Assembly (NCBI GenBank): GCA_003640385.1
Contig: RCAB01000435.1
Span: forward strand, 1-53,054
DNA: 53,054 nt
Direction: 5' to 3'
Source of the DNA: Setaria digitata
Taxonomy: Eukaryota; Nematoda; Chromadorea; Rhabditida; Setariidae
How positions within the stretch are numbered: the first letter of the stretch is position 1; the number at the start of each line of letters is the position of its first letter. Positions 48,087-53,054 of the stretch are shown piece after piece. The translations under genes and the position numbers were made by a program. Below the pieces are notes generated by a model. The model made no database searches, had not been told where the DNA came from, and saw only the letters and a list, made by a program, of their open reading frames with translations.

Positions 48087-50515
48087 CTGCAAAAATTGTG
48101 TTTAGGTTCACAGTTTATGATCATTTGGAAAATTTTTGATCATTCAAAGTGTGGTCGCCTACTGGGATTCGAAAAATTGGAGACACTGCAATTAAAATTA
48201 GGAGAAATTGAAAGGACTTAAAAGAAATTAACATTTTGAGAAACAGTGGCAGGCGTAAAACAAATAAGGAGACGGACAAATGTTTACTCTTGATGACTGT
48301 ACCCAGTTGAGGGGTGTTATAGCATCTTCGAATGCTGAGTCTTCTTGAAACGCTTCAGATTTTGATTACTTTTATTTTGAAAATATTTCTTAATTAGTGC
48401 GTCACTTCGGTCAAACGGAAGGCCGATTAATTTATGAAATGAGATGAATAAAGGATTATAAAATTAGAAAAATAATCGCAGTGAATTTTATGCTATCTCT
48501 TGCTTATTGAGTTGATGGTGACTTTCAGGGTGAAATGAAATATGTATACCTTACGTTGCAACTGCAACATGGGTGATGCTGACACGACAGGTTTTACTGA
48601 AAGCTTTAATTATTTTAAATGAAAAGAGAGCGAGTAATAAGTAGTTTCTTCTCTCTATCAGCATAACCATCATCTGATAAATCTGATAAATGCTTGTTTA
48701 CTGGAGTATTTCCTGTTTTTTTTTTTCTAATTTCTTTTAATTTTTAGCATTTATTATACTTCTTGGTTTTTTTTTTTCAGAAATATTTGCAATTAATACT
48801 TCGTTTTCTGCCGAAATCCCCTATAATATGAAATCAAGAATACGAACCTTTGTTATCAAAAGCGGAACCAGATATAAGTGTAACAAGCTCCTGATTATCT
48901 TTCTTCCTGAAATAGAAACGTATAAATTAGCCGCTTCTCCCTCTCTCTCCTCTCTGTCTCTCTCTCCCCTTTTTACATGTTCTTTTTCTTCCAAAATTAT
49001 GTTCAATTACTTAACAAATTTGTCATTTCCATAAATAATTTTAATAAATAAATAGCTGAGGACTCATAAATTTTTAAATTTTCGTTGACTTGTTTAAAAT
49101 GAAATAAATATGGGAAAAATGAAAAAAATTAAAACTAAATGCAAATGAATAAGAACGGTAATAAGAATTGAAATGAAACAGGAATGGACTGTAACCATTG
49201 GAAAAGTAATGGAAATTTGACAAAAATTTTTTTCTTCTATACCTTTCAGTGTAGCGCCCCACATTTGTTTTCGCTGTCGGTTCTTGCATTGTCAAAATGG
49301 ATCGACTGAAATTGCTGAGGTTTGATTCTTGTGTTGTTGGTGTTGATCCATAAGTTAATTCAAGTTTTGTTAAGAATTCTGCAGCACTCATTAAAAGCTT
49401 GCTACAGTTAGCGCACGGATCCGTCTCTGAAATGGGCTGATTTTTTTTTTTTTTTTTTTTTATTTTTCGCTATGTTTATTGTAATGTGCTTAGCCAAAAG
49501 CAAGCATAAATGTTGCTTTTGGCTAAGCACATTACAAGTTAGAACTTGTGATTCGCAATTAACGAATCACTTCATTATATAATTAAATCAACTCATTATA
49601 TAAGTTAAGAATCGAAGTGAATTGTCCAGGATGCAATCGTAAATTGCCAAAATTATTTTGTTGACCGTAAATTTAATTGAAAAATAAATGATGAAAATTA
49701 TGCGAATAATTATAAAAAAGCAAAAATTATGCGCAAATCAAATCTTATTCAAGATGTAATTCTTTTTGCAGCTCAGAATTTGAACTGAGCTGCAATTTAG
49801 AAGAAAAAATGAGAAAGAGGGAGGCAACAGAATTAATGAGCTGACCTGAAGGTTTTCGATTAATTCATTTTATGCTATAAAATGAAGGTCAAATAATAAA
49901 GAATTGTGTCTTCTCTTAAAGATAAAAAAAGTCGAAAAATGAAAATTCAGAAAAGTGAACAGTGTACCTGCCAATTTCATAATAGCCTTTAACCTTTACC
50001 TTCAAAATAGTCCGTTTGTGATGACTTATTGACAGATTCAGTGAAGTCATTTTGTGTTTTAGCTAACGATGTGTACATTACAGGTGTGCAACTTGTCGTG
50101 TTACCGGATAATGTGTTTTTATCCTTTGATTGTTGCTTTTCATTGCTTTAATTATATGCTTATAATATACCATTATTACAGTTCAGTTCTAAGTTTAAAT
50201 TTGAACTCCAACGTTGTTCATAAAGAGCAGTCTTTTTTATGAACTCAACAGTATTTATTTCATTTAATAAGTTCAGTTCTCCTTCTTTTTTTATTTTTAG
50301 TGGTTTTTATTTTTCTGTTAGATAACTGCTAATTCAATCAATTAATTATTTCATTTTTTTAATTTAAGCTGTTTTCTGATAGCTTATTCCAAAAATAAAA
50401 AATAAAAATGACCCGTTTGATAAACCTTTGATACGAATAATTACATTTGCACTTCATTTGAATCGTTGGCGTTTGATGCCCTTTCATCCGTGTTGATTTT
50501 GGCAAATTTAGCGCA
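47859..50515 (-). CDS. Unrecognised hydrophilic protein, 3' part, minus strand
   Basis: Exons in transcript order: 50515-50445, 50145-50000, 49426-49243, 48906-48848, 48596-48555, 48352-48303, 48086-47859. They total 780 bases (259 residues plus stop) with all phases joining and acceptors mostly of the TTTCAG kind. The sequence is Ser/Thr/Asn-rich (SSQTDYFE), has a CANCSKLLMSAAEFL segment, and ends in a Lys/Glu-rich tail (KKKPETYDTAKKAIKAES, RTPGKMRIS). It looks largely disordered, without signal peptide or membrane segment. The first exon listed has no ATG, so the gene should start further right. A minimal alternative is an internal ATG at 49391, giving 175 residues. I cannot assign a family. 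Confidence 0.68.
49481..49535. repeat. 23-bp perfect inverted repeat, 9-base loop
   Basis: Arms 49481-49503 and 49513-49535 are exact reverse complements (core GTGCTTAGCCAAAAGC) around GCATAAATG. The hairpin lies in the intron between exons 50145-50000 and 49426-49243 of the minus-strand gene. Confidence 0.88.
49534..49570. repeat. Two adjoining short perfect hairpins
   Basis: ACAAGTT (49534-49540) pairs with AACTTGT (49543-49549). GTGATTCG (49548-49555) pairs with CGAATCAC (49563-49570). Both directly abut the 23-bp hairpin. Confidence 0.75.
49766..49795. repeat. 11-bp perfect hairpin, loop 8
   Basis: TTGCAGCTCAG (49766-49776) pairs with CTGAGCTGCAA (49785-49795). It is in the same intron as the 23-bp hairpin. 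Confidence 0.8.
49864..49886. repeat. 10-bp perfect hairpin, loop 3
   Basis: TTCATTTTAT (49864-49873) pairs with ATAAAATGAA (49877-49886) around GCT. It is the fifth hairpin in about 400 bases. Confidence 0.75.
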
Positions 50516-52641
50516 CTACTATATGTAATAAATTATTTGAAGTAAATAAATTTATTTTTTTAATAGGACAAATTTATTTCAATAGTGATACTAAAGATAG
50601 AGCTTAAACTTCATATTACTTTCTTTTCGTTATAAAATCTCAAGAATATAGGAATCAAGAAATGGTGGAATAGAAAAGAATTTTTAAAATTATTTGCCTT
50701 TGTGGATGATAGCAAGATATTTTGTTACATAAGGCGGTCCACGAAACAACGAAGATTTTATTAAATAAATTTTTTGTGTTAAAAAAAAAAAAGAAGAAGA
50801 AAAAAACAAATTTCTTTTTTCTCATAAATTATGATAGCAAAATATATGGAAAAGATTCAATCAACAGTGAATAAGGAACTAATGTAAAATAAACGCTAAT
50901 TTAGAATGTCTTGGATTAGAAAAACAGACTATCCGCATTGCTATAGTAAAAGTATTCACCAGGTAAATCAAAGCTTTTTAAATAACTAGCTTCATTCCAA
51001 TGGAATTTACTATCCTAGAGAAATTTAGTTCTTTTACTTTATCTTCAATTTTTAGCTTCATTCCAGTGATAAGCTTAGCCTAGGTTAATTATTAACACCT
51101 TTCTAGCTTTTCGATAAGGTCTGTAAAACTACCACAGTACAATTCGATCATTAATTATTGACAAGAAAAAAAATTATCGGTCAACAGTATTTACAATAGC
51201 ATACTTTTTTAAAAAAATTTTGTATTTGATCAAAAGAAATTCCTTGTCATCCATTTTTTTTTCTTTTTTTTTATCTAGAAGACCGATCCTAAAATATGGT
51301 TGTAATTATTTGAGTTGCCAAATATAAAAAGGAAACAGAAGTTAGAAAAATTTAGATCTGTTAACATCACAAATTTTCTTGAAATTGTCGTCGGAAAGTT
51401 CTAACAAGATAACTGAGAAATTTAGCAGGAAGTTATTACTTATACTAACCGTTTTTTATAGTGATTTAGGGTTTTGATGATTTTGATGATTACACTTCTA
51501 GCAATTTTCGTAAAGATTTATATTAATAATTTTATGTAATTCAAATTGTTCGTTGATAAATTTACAATTTTTCGTGTTTCTCGTGCAACTATTCTATTAT
51601 CACCTAATGGTCTTATCACTTTCATATGCCAACGAAAAATGACTGAGATGAGTTTTAATCAACAGCATTTAGATTTATTGGATTGATAGCTTCGAGATTT
51701 ACTGACGTCTTTTAGAGTAATTAGCAATATTTTTCCTTTTTAAATAATCAAACATGAATACAGTTAACAAAATTTGAAAAACAGGTTAAAACAGAATAAT
51801 AATTCATGATAAATGGAAGTTTTTAAATTTTCTTCACTTCATTGTTAGCTTCTCATTAACAAAAAAAAAAAAAAGCTAAATATTTCTAAAAAATATTGCT
51901 GGTATTTAAGAAATTTAAAGTTCTCGGTTTTTTTAAACAAATAACTGATAGAACTTTTCCAAAAAGCCTTTTTTCTATAAAAAAAGGAACTAAAATATTC
52001 ATTAAATTCTAATTTTAGCTTCATAAATGATGCAATGAATAATTCATTAATAAGGTAAATAAACAAATAAATAGATTCCAGGATGAATTTAAGAATCGAA
52101 AAAAGTGTTGTCACTTTTTAACGAGGAAACAAGTAGTAAGACGAGAACCACACAAGCTTGAAACTGTAAAATGAATGGAAATTTTCAGATATGTCAACCT
52201 TTAATACTAAGCATTTTCGCTTAAACAATAATTAAGACCAAATGTTTCCATATAAATTTTCAACTTTAATTTTGCACATCATTAAATGTCTTCTGATTTC
52301 CAATTCCATTCTTTCATTTAATTAAGTCCTTAACTGTTTTAATTAATTATAAGAAAACTACAAAAACTATACGAAAGCAGTTACTGGTGTTGAACTAAAT
52401 AAAGGCCAAAAAGGGCATTCAAAATGTTATCGTACCTACCACAGATTTGCAAAGGTTCTCATTACCTTACTATACTTTTAATATATCCTTGAAATGATTC
52501 AGATCACTAGCTACCGTCCTTTTTAGAGCATATTAATTTCAGTATTAATTTAATTTAATCTTAGTCTGAAAGCAATAGTTTTTATAATTCAGTTATTGCT
52601 CATTATTACTTATGTAGATCTTACTTTAACAAATGAATTAC
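50516..52641. other. Probable intron or intergenic sequence, nothing firm
   Basis: AT-rich, no domain-bearing frame. A short minus-strand frame at about 50750-50690 (FRGPPYVTKYLA and on to a stop) is coding-like by eye but has no supporting exon structure. If the exon at 52732-52642 belongs to the minus-strand gene, this is a long intron. Confidence 0.4.
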
Positions 52642-52732
52642 TTATTGTTTTTGAGTTCGAGTAATACTTCAGAGTCCGCTTCTTTTCCGAGAATTCGTTG
52701 TAGGAGTGCAGACGATATAGTTCGTTGCTTCT
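52642..52732 (-). CDS. Candidate upstream exon of the minus-strand gene
   Basis: On the minus strand, CTTGTCAG is followed by 91 bases that are clearly less AT-rich than the surroundings, then the donor GTAATT. In the phase 1 entry frame it reads QRTISSALLQRILGKEADSE and on, which looks amphipathic. It exits in phase 2, so it does not join exon 50515 directly and at least one more exon would be needed. On the plus strand the same bases carry a 43-codon open frame (52633-52764), so strand is not certain. Confidence 0.35.
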
Positions 52733-53054
52733 CTGACAAGGATAGGATTGAATGTCAAATCTGATTGCAGCATTAATCTTTTTTTTTTTTTTGTATATTT
52801 GATTTGAACAGAGTGATACCTAATTTTTGATTGAGATTAGGATCTTTTGTTACTGCTAAGAATATTTGCACTAATTTGAAATTTTGCAAGGTTTTTTTCC
52901 AAAATTTTTTAAGTCTAACAAAATGTCTGCTTGCAATAATTGATGTGCAAGTTTAATCTTAAAATGATTATGTGGAACTTTATATGGAAGGATGAGAAGA
53001 TGAGAATTTTTGGCAAATTAGGCTTATTTGTTCACTCATGAGTTTCGTTTCTTT

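Noticed and set aside
50690..50755. Short minus-strand frame reading FRGPPYVTKYLA to a stop
   Set aside because: Looks protein-like by eye, but I found no acceptor or upstream exon in phase; too short to support.
51845..52114. 89-codon minus-strand frame
   Set aside because: Rich in Phe/Ile/Lys from homopolymer runs; typical of non-coding AT-rich DNA.
1..53054. tRNA, rRNA, CRISPR array, autonomous transposon
   Set aside because: No conserved tRNA box pattern, rRNA segment, regularly spaced repeat array, or transposase/reverse-transcriptase-like frame was noticed. A covariance-model or repeat-library search could not be run.

Overview
The window looks like a draft-assembly piece of a nematode genome, most likely a filarial (spirurid) worm. 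It is AT-rich, with many introns of about 100 to 3000 bases. Acceptors are mostly TTTCAG or TTTTAG, homopolymer runs are long, and the recognisable proteins are nematode UNC-52/perlecan and RME-2-type yolk receptor. I cannot name the species. Two single-base N gaps (20518 and 33203) are each flanked by near-identical sequence, which is typical of unmerged contig ends. Exon boundaries below were derived by hand by requiring splice sites, reading phase and domain continuity to agree. They are models, not transcript evidence. || Layout. (1) 293-19864, plus strand: the 3' part of unc-52 (perlecan). It holds eleven Ig domains, then three laminin-G domains separated by EGF modules, about 1,870 residues in the longest form. 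Two spots show isoform choice: a pair of interchangeable half-Ig exons (6225 and 7082), and an exon (9085) that can either read through to a basic C-terminus or splice on to the laminin-G region. The 5' part of the gene lies before the window. (2) 23927-30277, plus strand: an eleven-exon gene for a secreted, cysteine-containing protein of about 587 residues that I do not recognise. (3) 37145-46172, plus strand: a complete 21-exon LDL-receptor-family gene, 929 residues. It has a signal peptide, seven canonical and one degenerate LDLa repeat, EGF modules, a YWTD propeller, a transmembrane helix and a cytoplasmic NPVY motif, and is best matched to the oocyte yolk receptor rme-2. (4) 50515-47859, minus strand: the 3' part of an unrecognised hydrophilic, probably disordered protein, convergent with rme-2. 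It may begin further right, with a candidate exon at 52732-52642. || The long gaps (19865-23926, 30278-37144, 46173-47858 and most of 50516-53054) hold no convincing genes. They carry simple repeats, hairpins, a palindrome and an island with paired CACGTG boxes. No rRNA, tRNA, CRISPR or autonomous mobile element was recognised. || How the genes relate: UNC-52 is a basement-membrane and muscle-attachment component and RME-2 an endocytic receptor. Nothing in the sequence shows co-regulation, and spacing of several kilobases argues against an operon. The most noteworthy signals are the alternative half-Ig exons, a long near-perfect hairpin in an intron of the unknown secreted gene, a cluster of perfect hairpins in an intron of the minus-strand gene, a GC-AG intron in rme-2, and the unknown secreted gene itself.
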